Assembly: GCF_019392335.1 (NCBI RefSeq)
Contig: NZ_JAHXRQ010000017.1
Location: 1 to 64,000, forward strand
Direction of reading: 5' to 3'
DNA from: Mameliella sp. CS4
Lineage (GTDB): Bacteria > Pseudomonadota > Alphaproteobacteria > Rhodobacterales > Rhodobacteraceae
Length of the DNA: 64,000 bases
The notes below the pieces were generated by a model. It had not been told where the DNA came from. It ran no database searches and saw only the letters and a list, made by a program, of their open reading frames with translations. Positions 1-7,756 of the stretch are shown here, one piece after another; the first letter of the stretch is position 1; each line of letters begins with the position of its first letter. Position numbers and translations under genes: made by a program.

Positions 1-146
1 TGCTCCGCCCAGAACCCCTCCGGGTCCGACACCGAGGCCGCGTACATCTCGTCATACCGCGACGCGTCGACGTGGGCCTTGGCCGCCAGTTCCGCCGAGG
101 GCGGATAGACGGGGGTGGCTGTCTCAGGTGTGGTCTGTTCGGTCAT
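1..146 (-). CDS. acs: Acetyl-CoA synthetase, N-terminal fragment
   Basis: Only the first 48 codons lie in the window; the gene runs off the left edge. The reading starts MTEQTTPETATPVYPPSAEL and continues with HVDASRYDEMYAASVSDPEGFW, which is the usual N-terminus of alphaproteobacterial acetate-CoA ligase (AMP-forming). That enzyme makes acetyl-CoA from acetate, ATP and CoA in the cytoplasm. The start is an ATG at 146 preceded by a GGAG-type ribosome site. It is divergent from the TRAP transporter operon. The call rests on the N-terminus alone, because none of the catalytic motifs is present. Confidence 0.85.
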   Translation of the reverse strand, partial: MTEQTTPETATPVYPPSAELAAKAHVDASRYDEMYAASVSDPEGFWAE

Positions 147-572
147 GAAGGAGCTCCCTCTCCGTTTGATCCGGCGGCACGCCATTCCCTGGCGTCACCG
201 CGTTCAAGCCGGACAATACCTGAAACGGAAAAGAAATAAATTATGTTAGCATTATGAGTGATTTAGCTGTAAAGTGTTTTCATGGAAGTTCTGAAAAGCG
301 TAAACAAATTTGCCCGTAAGCCGCTAAGCCCCTTGTTTTAATGATGCCTGGGTCAGCACCTTGTAAGGGGTTCTGCGCGCAAACTGTGCATCTTGTGGTT
401 GTTGGGCCTGGCGGGGGCGGGTGTGACAAAAGGATGCGGTATGCCGCTGTATACGGGCTGTTAGCGCTCGCCGCCGCGAATCCCTTTCCGCCAAGCCCCT
501 TGAACAGTCGAGGCATTCGTCTAACCTCCCCGCGAGGCGGAGAATACCGCTGGACACAAAGGGGAGGATGAT
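147..572. other. Divergent intergenic region, acs / dctP
   Basis: This 426-base stretch separates two divergent genes and has no convincing gene. The part at about 225-305 is clearly AT-rich compared with its surroundings and is the likeliest place for both promoters. An inverted repeat (arms ACGCCA 179-184 and TGGCGT 190-195) lies in what would be the acs leader. I could not identify a defined operator. Confidence 0.5.
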
Positions 573-1589
573 ATGTCCAACATCACTGCAAAACTGCTGG
601 CGACGACCATTGCCGCGACCCTGGCCACACAGGCCGCCGCGACGGAATGGAATGTCTCGACCTGGGGGTCGCGCCGCGCCTTCACCGAGCATCTGCACAA
701 GATCGCCGAGCTGGTTTCGGAAAAGACCGACGGCGAGTTCACCATGAACATCTCCTACGGGGGGCTGTCGAAAAACCGCGAGAACCTCGACGGCATTTCT
801 ATCGGGGCCTTCGAGATGGCGCAGTTCTGCGCCGGCTACCATCCGGACAAGAACCGCGCGATCACCGTGCTGGAGCTGCCTTTCCTCGGCGTGTCCACGC
901 TGGAAGAGGAAGTGGCCGTCAGCCACGCGATCTATGCCCACCCGGCCGTGGCCAAGGAAATGGCGCAGTGGAACGCCAAGATGCTGATGACCTCGCCGAT
1001 GCCGCAATACAACCTTGTCGGCACCGGCGAGCCGCGCGACGAGCTGTCGGAATTCGATGGCATGCGGGTGCGCGCCACGGGCGGTCTGGGCAAGGCCTTT
1101 TCTGCCGTGGGCGGCGTACCGACCAGCGTGACCTCGTCGGAGGCCTACCAGGCAATGGACTCCGGTGTTGTCGATACCGTGGCCTTTGCCCAGCACGCCC
1201 ACCTGTCCTTTGGCACCATCAACAAGGCGGACTGGTGGACGGCCAACCTGAACCCTGGCACCGTCAACTGTCCCATCGTCGTCAATATCGACGCCTACGA
1301 GGCGCTGCCCGATGACCAGCGGCAGGCACTGGACGACTCCGTGGACGAGGCGATTGCCTATTACCTCGAAAACTACGGCAAGCTGTTGAAACGCTGGGAC
1401 GAGGTGCTGACCGAAAAGAATGTCGAGAAGGTGATGATCTCGGACGACGAGCTGGCCAAGTTCCGCGAGGTGGCAGCCAAGCCGATCCATGACGCCTGGA
1501 TCAAGGACATGAGCGCGCAGGGTCTGCCGGCGCAAGAGCTTTATGACCTGGTGTTCTCGACCCTCGAAGAGGCGCGCGCCTCCAACTGA
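573..1589 (+). CDS. dctP: TRAP transporter substrate-binding protein (DctP family)
   Basis: A 338-residue periplasmic solute-binding protein of a tripartite ATP-independent transporter. It has a signal peptide (residues 1-23, ending TQAAA) and family features: a substrate-contact segment around VRATGGLGKAFSAVGGVPT (the conserved arginine that salt-bridges a carboxylate falls here) and the following SSEAYQAMDSGVVDTV. The start at 573 has a strong GGGGAGG site. It is first in the dctPQM order, followed by a hairpin before dctQ. The ligand cannot be named; the arginine suggests a carboxylate, and the neighbouring acs gene is only weak context. Confidence 0.9.
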   Translation: MSNITAKLLATTIAATLATQAAATEWNVSTWGSRRAFTEHLHKIAELVSEKTDGEFTMNISYGGLSKNRENLDGISIGAFEMAQFCAGYHPDKNRAITVLELPFLGVSTLEEEVAVSHAIYAHPAVAKEMAQWNAKMLMTSPMPQYNLVGTGEPRDELSEFDGMRVRATGGLGKAFSAVGGVPTSVTSSEAYQAMDSGVVDTVAFAQHAHLSFGTINKADWWTANLNPGTVNCPIVVNIDAYEALPDDQRQALDDSVDEAIAYYLENYGKLLKRWDEVLTEKNVEKVMISDDELAKFREVAAKPIHDAWIKDMSAQGLPAQELYDLVFSTLEEARASN

Positions 1590-1601
1590 GGCAGATCCAT
1601 C

Positions 1602-1623
1602 GCCCCGGCCATTGCGCCGGGGC
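1602..1623 (+). terminator. Intercistronic hairpin between dctP and dctQ
   Basis: Perfect 8-bp arms GCCCCGGC (1602-1609) and GCCGGGGC (1616-1623) lie just after the dctP stop, without a clear U-run. Such hairpins often stabilise the upstream mRNA or cause partial termination, so that the binding protein is made in excess over the permeases. That role is inferred. Confidence 0.5.
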
Positions 1624-1705
1624 CTCTGGCCGGATCCGGGTGATCCGGTATGAGGTTCCGATGCGGGGCCGGGGCTTGCGTTTCTCCGGACAAGAGAGGT
1701 GAGCG

Positions 1706-2338
1706 ATGGCGGGACAAGCCTCCGTCCTCGAAGACGACAGCCTGCTGTCGCAACTGGACCGCGTGCTGGCGCGGGTCGAATGGGGTATGGCGCTGGTCTC
1801 CGGCGTCGGAGCCTTTGCGCTGATGTGCCTGGCGGTGATTTCCGTCTCGGGGCGAAACTTCTTCAACGAGCCACTGCGCGGTTACGTGGACTGGATCGAA
1901 GCGGCGATGCCTTTCATCGCGATCTTCGGCATTTCCTACGTGCAGCGGGCTGGCGGCCATATCCGCATGGACATCGTGGTGGGCGCCTTGAAGGGGCGGA
2001 TGCTCTGGATTGCCGAGTTCATCACGACCTTGCTGATCCTCGTGCTGATGGTGCTACTGGTCTGGGGCACCTGGTCGCATTTCAACCGCAGTTTCGATTT
2101 CGGCGCCCCGAACTGGAGCCGTGACAGCTCGATCGATATCGGGTTGCCAATCTGGCCTGCAAAACTGGTGGTGCCGGTGGCCTTTGCGGTGATCTCGCTG
2201 CGGCTGGTGCTGCAACTGGTGGCCTACGGGCGGGCCATCGTCCTGGGGCTGAGCGAACCCGTGGCGGTGCCGCTGGTAATGTCCGCGGCGGAACAGGCGG
2301 CGGCCGAGGCCGACCAGGTACAGGGGCACGATACATGA
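1706..2338 (+). CDS. dctQ: TRAP transporter small permease (DctQ family)
   Basis: A 210-residue inner-membrane protein with four predicted helices. Typical features are the NFFNEPLRGYVDWIEAAMPFIAIFGISYVQRAGGHIRMD stretch and a later IGLPIWPAKLVVPVAFAVISLRL helix. It partners DctM in sodium-driven uptake of the ligand delivered by DctP. The start at 1706 has a GAGAGGTGAG site. Its stop overlaps the dctM start (ATGA), so the two are translationally coupled. Confidence 0.9.
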   Translation: MAGQASVLEDDSLLSQLDRVLARVEWGMALVSGVGAFALMCLAVISVSGRNFFNEPLRGYVDWIEAAMPFIAIFGISYVQRAGGHIRMDIVVGALKGRMLWIAEFITTLLILVLMVLLVWGTWSHFNRSFDFGAPNWSRDSSIDIGLPIWPAKLVVPVAFAVISLRLVLQLVAYGRAIVLGLSEPVAVPLVMSAAEQAAAEADQVQGHDT

Positions 2339-3738
2339 CGTCGATAGAAATTGGCCTCTGGGTCACCGGCGGGCTGCTGGTCATGGTGGTCCTGGGGATG
2401 CGCGTGGCCTTTGCCGCCGCGTTTGCCGGGCTGGTTGGGCTGATCTGGATATTCTGGTCGAAAAAGGGCTACGACGCGGACGAATTTGGCTGGGCCCTGA
2501 CAGTGGCGGTCAAGACCGCGGGCCAGGTGCCGCACGGCAAGGTGGCGTCACAGGCGCTGAGCCTGATCCCCACCTTCATCCTGATCGGCTATCTCGCCTA
2601 TTACGCCGGGCTGACACGGGCCCTGTTCGAGGCCGCGAAACGCTGGATCGCCTGGGTCCCGGGCGGGCTGGCCGTCTCGACCGTCTTTGCCACGGCCGGC
2701 TTTGCCGCCGTGTCCGGGGCATCCGTGGCGACGGCGGCGGTCTTTGCCCGCATCGCCATCCCCGAGATGCTGAAGGTGGGCTATGACAAACGTTTTGCGG
2801 CGGGGGTCGTGGCGGCAGGCGGCACGCTGGCCTCTCTGATCCCGCCTTCGGCGATCCTGGTCATCTACGCGATCATCGTCGAACAGGACGTGGGCAAACT
2901 GCTGCTGGCGGGGTTCATCCCGGGCATGTTCTCGGCACTGGTCTATGCGCTGTTGATCATCGGGCTGGCGCTGACCATCAAGGGCTTTGGCCCCCCGGTC
3001 AGAGGCTTCACCTGGCGTGAGCGGCTGGTCAGCCTGCCGCCGGCCCTGCCCATCGTGGCCGTGGTCGTGATCATCATCTTCTTCGTCTACAACCCCTTCG
3101 GCGGAGACAGCTGGGGGACGCCGACCGAGGGCGGGGCCATCGGCGCTTTCATCGTCTTCCTGATGGCGCTCTGGCGCGGCATGCGCCTGCGCGAGCTGAA
3201 GGACGCGCTGGTCGAGACCGCCAAGCTCTCGATCATGATCTTCACGATCATCTGGGGGGTGCTGATCTACGTCCGTTTCCTGGGCTTCGCGGACCTGCCC
3301 TCGGCCTTTTCCGACTGGCTGACCGCCTTGCCCTATTCGCCGATGCTGATCCTGATCTGCATCCTTCTGGCCTACGCGGTGCTGGGGATGTTCATGGACG
3401 CCATCGGGATGCTGCTCTTGACGTTGCCGGTGGTCTATCCGGCGGTCATGGCGCTGAACGGCGGGCCGTTTGTCAGTGCCGAAGAGGCGACATTCGGCAT
3501 GTCGGGGCCGATGTGCGCAATCTGGTTCGGTATCCTGGTGGTCAAGATGGCCGAGTTCTGCCTGATCACGCCGCCCATCGGGCTCAACTGTTTCGTGGTG
3601 GCGGGCGTGCGTCCGGAACTGTCGGTGCAGGACGTGTTCCGCGGAGTGACGCCCTTCTTCGTGGCCGATGCGATCACCATCGCCTTGCTGGTCGCCTTTC
3701 CGGGGATCGTGCTCTGGCTGCCATCTTTGGCCGGATGA
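2335..3738 (+). CDS. dctM: TRAP transporter large permease (DctM family)
   Basis: A 467-residue, mostly hydrophobic protein that is the ion-coupled translocation subunit of the TRAP system. Family hallmarks seen are AGFAAVSGASVATAAVF, the AAGGTLASLIPPSAILVIYA loop and LITPPIGLNCFVVAGV near the C-terminus. Length is normal for DctM. It ends the dctPQM operon; a strong hairpin follows 16 bases after the stop. Confidence 0.93.
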   Translation: MTSIEIGLWVTGGLLVMVVLGMRVAFAAAFAGLVGLIWIFWSKKGYDADEFGWALTVAVKTAGQVPHGKVASQALSLIPTFILIGYLAYYAGLTRALFEAAKRWIAWVPGGLAVSTVFATAGFAAVSGASVATAAVFARIAIPEMLKVGYDKRFAAGVVAAGGTLASLIPPSAILVIYAIIVEQDVGKLLLAGFIPGMFSALVYALLIIGLALTIKGFGPPVRGFTWRERLVSLPPALPIVAVVVIIIFFVYNPFGGDSWGTPTEGGAIGAFIVFLMALWRGMRLRELKDALVETAKLSIMIFTIIWGVLIYVRFLGFADLPSAFSDWLTALPYSPMLILICILLAYAVLGMFMDAIGMLLLTLPVVYPAVMALNGGPFVSAEEATFGMSGPMCAIWFGILVVKMAEFCLITPPIGLNCFVVAGVRPELSVQDVFRGVTPFFVADAITIALLVAFPGIVLWLPSLAG

Positions 3739-3753
3739 CGGCGATCGACATGG

Positions 3754-3780
3754 AAAGGCCGCGCCACTGGCGCGGCCTTT
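3754..3780. terminator. Terminator between dctM and the aminotransferase gene
   Basis: Perfect 12-bp arms AAAGGCCGCGCC (3754-3765) and GGCGCGGCCTTT (3769-3780) with a 3-base loop lie between two convergent genes. Flanking A and T runs on each side fit a bidirectional intrinsic terminator. Confidence 0.85.
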
Positions 3781-3799
3781 CTACTGTATGCCGCGCGGC

Positions 3800-4999
3800 T
3801 CACGCGGCCTTTTTCAGTTCCGCCCGCGTCGCCCGCGCCAGCCGGCGGATCCCTTCGGCAAGCATCTCTGGCGGGTTCAGGGTAAAGTTCAGCCGGATCG
3901 CGCGGCGGTCCTGACCCATCGGGTCAAAGACGCTGGAGGGCGAGACGCAGACACCGTGATCCAGCCCGGTCTTCATCAAGCGGTCGGTGTCCAAAGCCGG
4001 ATCGCGCGCCACCGCCCAGACAAACATCCCGCCCTCGGGAACCTGCCAGGTGAAAAGGTCCGACAGATCCGCCTGCATCGCCGCACATAGCGCGTCGCGC
4101 CGGGCACGGTAGAGATCGAGAATGCCCGGGAGCAACTGTTCCGGCAGACCGCGTTCCATCGCTTCCAGAGCCACGCGCTGGCACAGCCCGCTGGTGAACA
4201 TGTCAGAGCCCTGTTTGGCGGTGGTCATGGCGGCGATCACCTCTGGCGCGGCGATGACCCAGCCGACCCGCAGCCCCGGGGCCAGCTGTTTCGAGAAGGT
4301 GCCAAGGTAGATCACCGGCCCGTCGTAGACCTCGGCGCCATTGGCCGAAAGCTCCAGCATCCGGGGCAGGGGCGCGCCGTCGTAGTAGAGGTGGCCGTAG
4401 GGATCGTCCTCGACCAGCCAACAGCCTGTGGTCTCGGCCGCCGCCACCAGCGCGTGGCGCTGATCCTCTGGCACCAGCCGCCCGGACGGGTTCGAGAAAT
4501 TCGGGACGGTATAGGCGAACTGTGCGCCGGTCATGGCGGCCCCCGCGTCGAAGTCGTTGGCCTCCATCACCATAGGGCGATACTGCGGCGCGCGCGGCTT
4601 CCAGGCGTCGATGGCGCCGAGGTAGGCCGGGGACTGCGCCGCGATGGTCTGTCCGGGGTCGAGAAAGGCCTTGCCCAGCAGGTCCAGCCCCTGCATCCCG
4701 CCGGTTGTGATCAGCACGTTGTCCCGGGTCAGCCGGAGCGCGCCGTGGCTGAACTCTGCCGCGATGCGATCCCGCAGGTCGGGCAGCCCGTCGATGGGCG
4801 AATACCCCAGGACCTCGGAGGTGTGCTCGGTCACGACGCGGCCCGCGAAATCCGACAGATCCGAGACCGGCCAGGTCGATGGATCCGGCAGCCCGCCCGC
4901 CAGGTTCACGAGGTCGGGAATCTGTCCGGCGGCCAGAAAGGTCTGGGTCACGTCGTTCGTGTCGTTCAGCCAGCGGGCAAAGGGCGCGCGTCCGGGCAT
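3800..4999 (-). CDS. PLP-dependent aminotransferase, class I/II (2-aminoadipate aminotransferase-like)
   Basis: A 399-residue fold-type I aminotransferase. The PLP-binding lysine is in LGTFSKQLAPGLRVGW; other family marks are NLAGGLPDP, LGYSPIDGLPDLRDRIA, ITTGGMQGLDLL, TVPNFSNPSGR and VEDDPYGHLYYDG. This is the fold found in LysN-like transaminases and in the effector domain of MocR regulators, but no N-terminal winged helix is present, so it is an enzyme. I chose the ATG at 4999 (GGAG 7 bases upstream) over a TTG at 5020. The amino-acid substrate cannot be read. It is divergent from the arsenic operon and may share its regulatory region. Confidence 0.85.
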   Translation of the reverse strand: MPGRAPFARWLNDTNDVTQTFLAAGQIPDLVNLAGGLPDPSTWPVSDLSDFAGRVVTEHTSEVLGYSPIDGLPDLRDRIAAEFSHGALRLTRDNVLITTGGMQGLDLLGKAFLDPGQTIAAQSPAYLGAIDAWKPRAPQYRPMVMEANDFDAGAAMTGAQFAYTVPNFSNPSGRLVPEDQRHALVAAAETTGCWLVEDDPYGHLYYDGAPLPRMLELSANGAEVYDGPVIYLGTFSKQLAPGLRVGWVIAAPEVIAAMTTAKQGSDMFTSGLCQRVALEAMERGLPEQLLPGILDLYRARRDALCAAMQADLSDLFTWQVPEGGMFVWAVARDPALDTDRLMKTGLDHGVCVSPSSVFDPMGQDRRAIRLNFTLNPPEMLAEGIRRLARATRAELKKAA

Positions 5000-5093
5000 G
5001 GGCTTTCTCCGGTCAGACAAAGAGCAATTACGCGGTCCCCTAACATGCTTTGGTTAACGGGCGCCAACCGTCTGTCGATCAGGGGCGATCGCC

Positions 5094-5156
5094 TATTTCC
5101 GGAAAATCGGAAATACAGCTTGCTGGACGATCTATATTTCCGTATTTCCGGAAATA
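5094..5156 (+). promoter_or_regulatory. Putative ArsR operator: repeated TATTTCCG half-sites
   Basis: An inverted pair TATTTCCG (5094-5101) / CGGAAATA (5108-5115) is followed by another TATTTCCG (5135-5142) and a perfect 14-bp palindrome TATTTCCGGAAATA (5143-5156). The last one runs into the A of the arsR start codon. A TATATT sequence (5133-5138) could be a -10 element within the array. Autorepression by the ArsR part of the adjacent gene product is the natural reading. The sequence is seen directly; the regulator is inferred. Confidence 0.7.
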
Positions 5157-5983
5157 TGAAAACGGAATCGCTCAACGCCCTTGCCGCTCTTGCCCATAGC
5201 CGTCGTCTGGACGTGTTTCGCCTGTTGATGCGGCGTTTCCCGGATGCCGTTCCCGCCGGGGAGATCGCTTTGGCGCTGGCGCTTGCGCCATCGACGCTTT
5301 CGGCGGCGCTGTCACACTTGCGTAGTGCGGGGCTTGTAACCCAGTCCCGGCACGGGACCTCACTGCTATACGCCGCCGATACCGAGGGCGCGGGGCGGCT
5401 CTTGACCTTTCTCTGGGCGGATTGCTGCCGTGGCCGCCCGGATCTTTGCCTGCCAACATTCCTGACGGAGAGCGACATGGCTGATCGCACCTACAACGTC
5501 CTGTTCATCTGTACCGGCAACTCCGCCCGGTCGATCTTTGCCGAAACCCTGTTGCGCGACTTTGCCGGGGATCGGTTCCGGGCCTTCTCGGCGGGGACCA
5601 ATCCCTATAGCGAGCTGAACCCCCAGGCGCTGCAGGTGTTGCGGGACAAGGGGCATGACGTGTCCGACCTGCGGGCCAAGAACGTGTCGGAATTCCAGGG
5701 CGCCGACGCGCCGCAAATGGATTTCGTCTTTACCGTCTGTGACCGGGCGGCGAACGAGGATTGTCCGCCCTGGCCGGGCCAACCGATGACCGGCCACTGG
5801 GGCCAGCCGGACCCGGTCAAGGCGACAGGCACCGAGGCCGAAAGACAGTTGGCCTTTCAACAGGTCTATGGCGCCCTGAAAAACCGCATCCAGTCCTTCA
5901 CGGCACTGCCCATCGCCACGCTCGACCGCGAGAGCCTGCAGATCCGGATCGACGACATCGCAAGAACGGAAGACTTCGCATGA
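5156..5983 (+). CDS. ArsR-ArsC fusion: arsenite-sensing repressor joined to arsenate reductase
   Basis: One uninterrupted 275-residue frame holds two proteins. Residues 1-105 are a winged-helix ArsR/SmtB repressor (recognition helix around [18 protein letters not shown]) with a Cys cluster C90-C91...C98, placed like the C-terminal As(III) site described for AfArsR-type sensors. From Met108 follows a low-molecular-weight-phosphatase-type arsenate reductase with P-loop CTGNSAR (C119-R125). The Met108 codon has its own GGAG, so internal initiation could also release free ArsC. The stop overlaps the GAPDH start (ATGA). Such fusions are known in alphaproteobacteria. The upstream palindromes support autoregulation. 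Confidence 0.88.
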   Translation: MKTESLNALAALAHSRRLDVFRLLMRRFPDAVPAGEIALALALAPSTLSAALSHLRSAGLVTQSRHGTSLLYAADTEGAGRLLTFLWADCCRGRPDLCLPTFLTESDMADRTYNVLFICTGNSARSIFAETLLRDFAGDRFRAFSAGTNPYSELNPQALQVLRDKGHDVSDLRAKNVSEFQGADAPQMDFVFTVCDRAANEDCPPWPGQPMTGHWGQPDPVKATGTEAERQLAFQQVYGALKNRIQSFTALPIATLDRESLQIRIDDIARTEDFA

Positions 5984-6978
5984 CCACTTACGCCATCAAC
6001 GGGCTGGGCCGCATCGGCAAGCTGATCGTGAAACCCATGTTGGAGGCCGGCGACAGCATCGCCTTTCTCAACGACGCGGTGGGCGACCCGGCGATGCATG
6101 CGCACCTGCTGGAATTCGACACGGTGCATGGCCGCTGGAATGCCGAATTCAGCGCGGATGCGGACAGCATCACCATCGACGGCACGCGCATCCCGGTTTT
6201 CGGCACGCGCGACTTGGCGGACCTGCCGCTGGACGGCGTCGATGTGGTCATCGACTGCACAGGCTATTTCAAGACCGCCGAGCGGATTGCGCCTTATTTC
6301 GAACGGGGTGTGAAAAAGGTTGTCGTATCGGCCCCGGTCAAGGACGGCGGTGCGGTGAACATCGTCTACGGCGTCAATGACGGCATCTACGACGCGGCCA
6401 GGCACAGGATCGTCACGGCGGCCTCCTGCACCACCAATTGTCTTGCGCCGGTGGTCAAGGTCATCCACGAAAACCTGGGGATCAAGCATGGCTCGATCAC
6501 CACGATCCACGACGTGACCAACACCCAGACCATCGTGGACCGACCCGCCAAGGACCTGCGCCGCGCGCGCTCGGCGCTCAATTCGCTGATCCCCACGACA
6601 ACCGGCAGTGCCACGGCGATCACGCTGATCTATCCCGAACTCAAGGGCCGGTTGAACGGTCACGCGGTGCGGGTGCCGCTGCTGAACGCCTCGCTGACCG
6701 ACTGCGTCTTCGAGGTGGAGCGCGAAACGACGGTCGAAGAGGTCAATGCCCTCTTCAAGGCCGCCGCCGAAGGCGAGCTGAAGGACATCCTTGGCTACGA
6801 GGAGCGCCCATTGGTCTCGACCGACTATACCAATGACCCGCGCAGCTCGATCGTGGATGCGCCCTCGACAATGGTGGTCAACGGCACGCAGGTTAAGATC
6901 TACGCCTGGTATGATAATGAATGGGGCTATGCGCATCGGCTGGTGGACGTGGCCCATATGGTTGGCGCGTCGCTCTAG
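5980..6978 (+). CDS. ArsJ-associated glyceraldehyde-3-phosphate dehydrogenase
   Basis: A 332-residue GAPDH with the NAD-binding start [10 protein letters not shown], the catalytic cysteine in [11 protein letters not shown], and the C-terminal [11 protein letters not shown]. GAPDHs encoded beside arsJ make 1-arseno-3-phosphoglycerate from glyceraldehyde-3-phosphate and arsenate; ArsJ then exports the product, which hydrolyses back to arsenate outside. The arsenic role rests on the operon context (ArsR-ArsC upstream, arsJ downstream), since the sequence by itself could serve glycolysis. It starts in a 4-base overlap with the preceding gene. Confidence 0.9.
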   Translation: MTTYAINGLGRIGKLIVKPMLEAGDSIAFLNDAVGDPAMHAHLLEFDTVHGRWNAEFSADADSITIDGTRIPVFGTRDLADLPLDGVDVVIDCTGYFKTAERIAPYFERGVKKVVVSAPVKDGGAVNIVYGVNDGIYDAARHRIVTAASCTTNCLAPVVKVIHENLGIKHGSITTIHDVTNTQTIVDRPAKDLRRARSALNSLIPTTTGSATAITLIYPELKGRLNGHAVRVPLLNASLTDCVFEVERETTVEEVNALFKAAAEGELKDILGYEERPLVSTDYTNDPRSSIVDAPSTMVVNGTQVKIYAWYDNEWGYAHRLVDVAHMVGASL

Positions 6979-6996
6979 CAACGGAGGGGGCCGCAG

Positions 6997-7752
6997 ATGC
7001 GCCTTATAGCCTTCGCCCTTTTGCCCGTTCTTGGCGCACCGGCCGTGGCGGAACAGGGAGCCGATGAAAACATCGGTCCCGCCGTCTTTGTCCCCGCCGG
7101 AGGCGTGAATTCCGGCGGCAGGGGCTTTCTCGGACAAGCCGGATGGACAGGGGCCATGCCCCGGGGCGGTTCCCTCTACGAGGCACAGGCAACTGCGGAC
7201 GGTGCCCTTGGCCCGCGACCGATTTCCGGGATGGTCGAAACCTGCGGAATCGATCCCGAGCGGAATGTATTGGTCTGCAGCATCCTGGCGGCTGGTACCC
7301 GCTATCTTGTGGCCGATGACGACACCAGCGATCCGGACCTGTTGATGCAACTGGTCATGCAGCCTGAATGGACCTCCGTCACGGCAACCGTCGATGTGCT
7401 GGACGAAGTCGGGGTGACGGCCAAGGCGAACCTGCTGGACTTGGAGGTGCGTGCGCCGGACGAATACACGCGGCTGGTGGAGGTGCTGCATGGCACCTGG
7501 ACCGATGTTTCGCGGCCTGGGTCCGGGTTGCAATTCGACGATACGCAGCTTGCTGAAATCCTTCAGGGCGTTCCGGTCCGAAAGGGTAGCTTTGACATCC
7601 TTTCCGAATGCCAGGACCTTCCCGGACCGCATCTGAGCGTCGTTTTCGACGATGGCGATCAGCTGTGCTGGGTGATCCTTGATCAAACCTCTGACCGCTT
7701 GCGTCTTCGCCGAGCCGGAGACGGAACAGACGTCATTTACGAGAAACGCTGA
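6997..7752 (+). CDS. Uncharacterised secreted protein inside the arsenic operon
   Basis: I do not recognise this 251-residue protein. It has a short signal peptide (residues 1-18, ending APAVA), so the mature part should be periplasmic. Two thirds down, LHGTWTD begins a stretch rich in short strands that ends GDGTDVIYEKR, in outline like a small lipocalin-type barrel, but I would not assign that fold. Four cysteines (C83, C94, C205, C224) could form two disulfides. It has a GGAGG site, begins 18 bases after the GAPDH stop, and ends 4 bases before arsJ. Its base and codon use match its neighbours. Position suggests a periplasmic helper of ArsJ-based arsenate disposal, but it could be an unrelated passenger. 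Confidence 0.75.
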   Translation: MRLIAFALLPVLGAPAVAEQGADENIGPAVFVPAGGVNSGGRGFLGQAGWTGAMPRGGSLYEAQATADGALGPRPISGMVETCGIDPERNVLVCSILAAGTRYLVADDDTSDPDLLMQLVMQPEWTSVTATVDVLDEVGVTAKANLLDLEVRAPDEYTRLVEVLHGTWTDVSRPGSGLQFDDTQLAEILQGVPVRKGSFDILSECQDLPGPHLSVVFDDGDQLCWVILDQTSDRLRLRRAGDGTDVIYEKR

Positions 7753-7756
7753 CCAC

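Noticed and set aside
3800-4999. MocR-type transcription factor
   Set aside because: Only the aminotransferase fold is present; no N-terminal GntR-type winged helix precedes it.
5477-5983. arsC as a separate gene starting at 5477
   Set aside because: The frame is unbroken from the ArsR start at 5156, so a fusion is the simplest reading. Internal initiation at 5477 remains possible and is noted in the gene entry.
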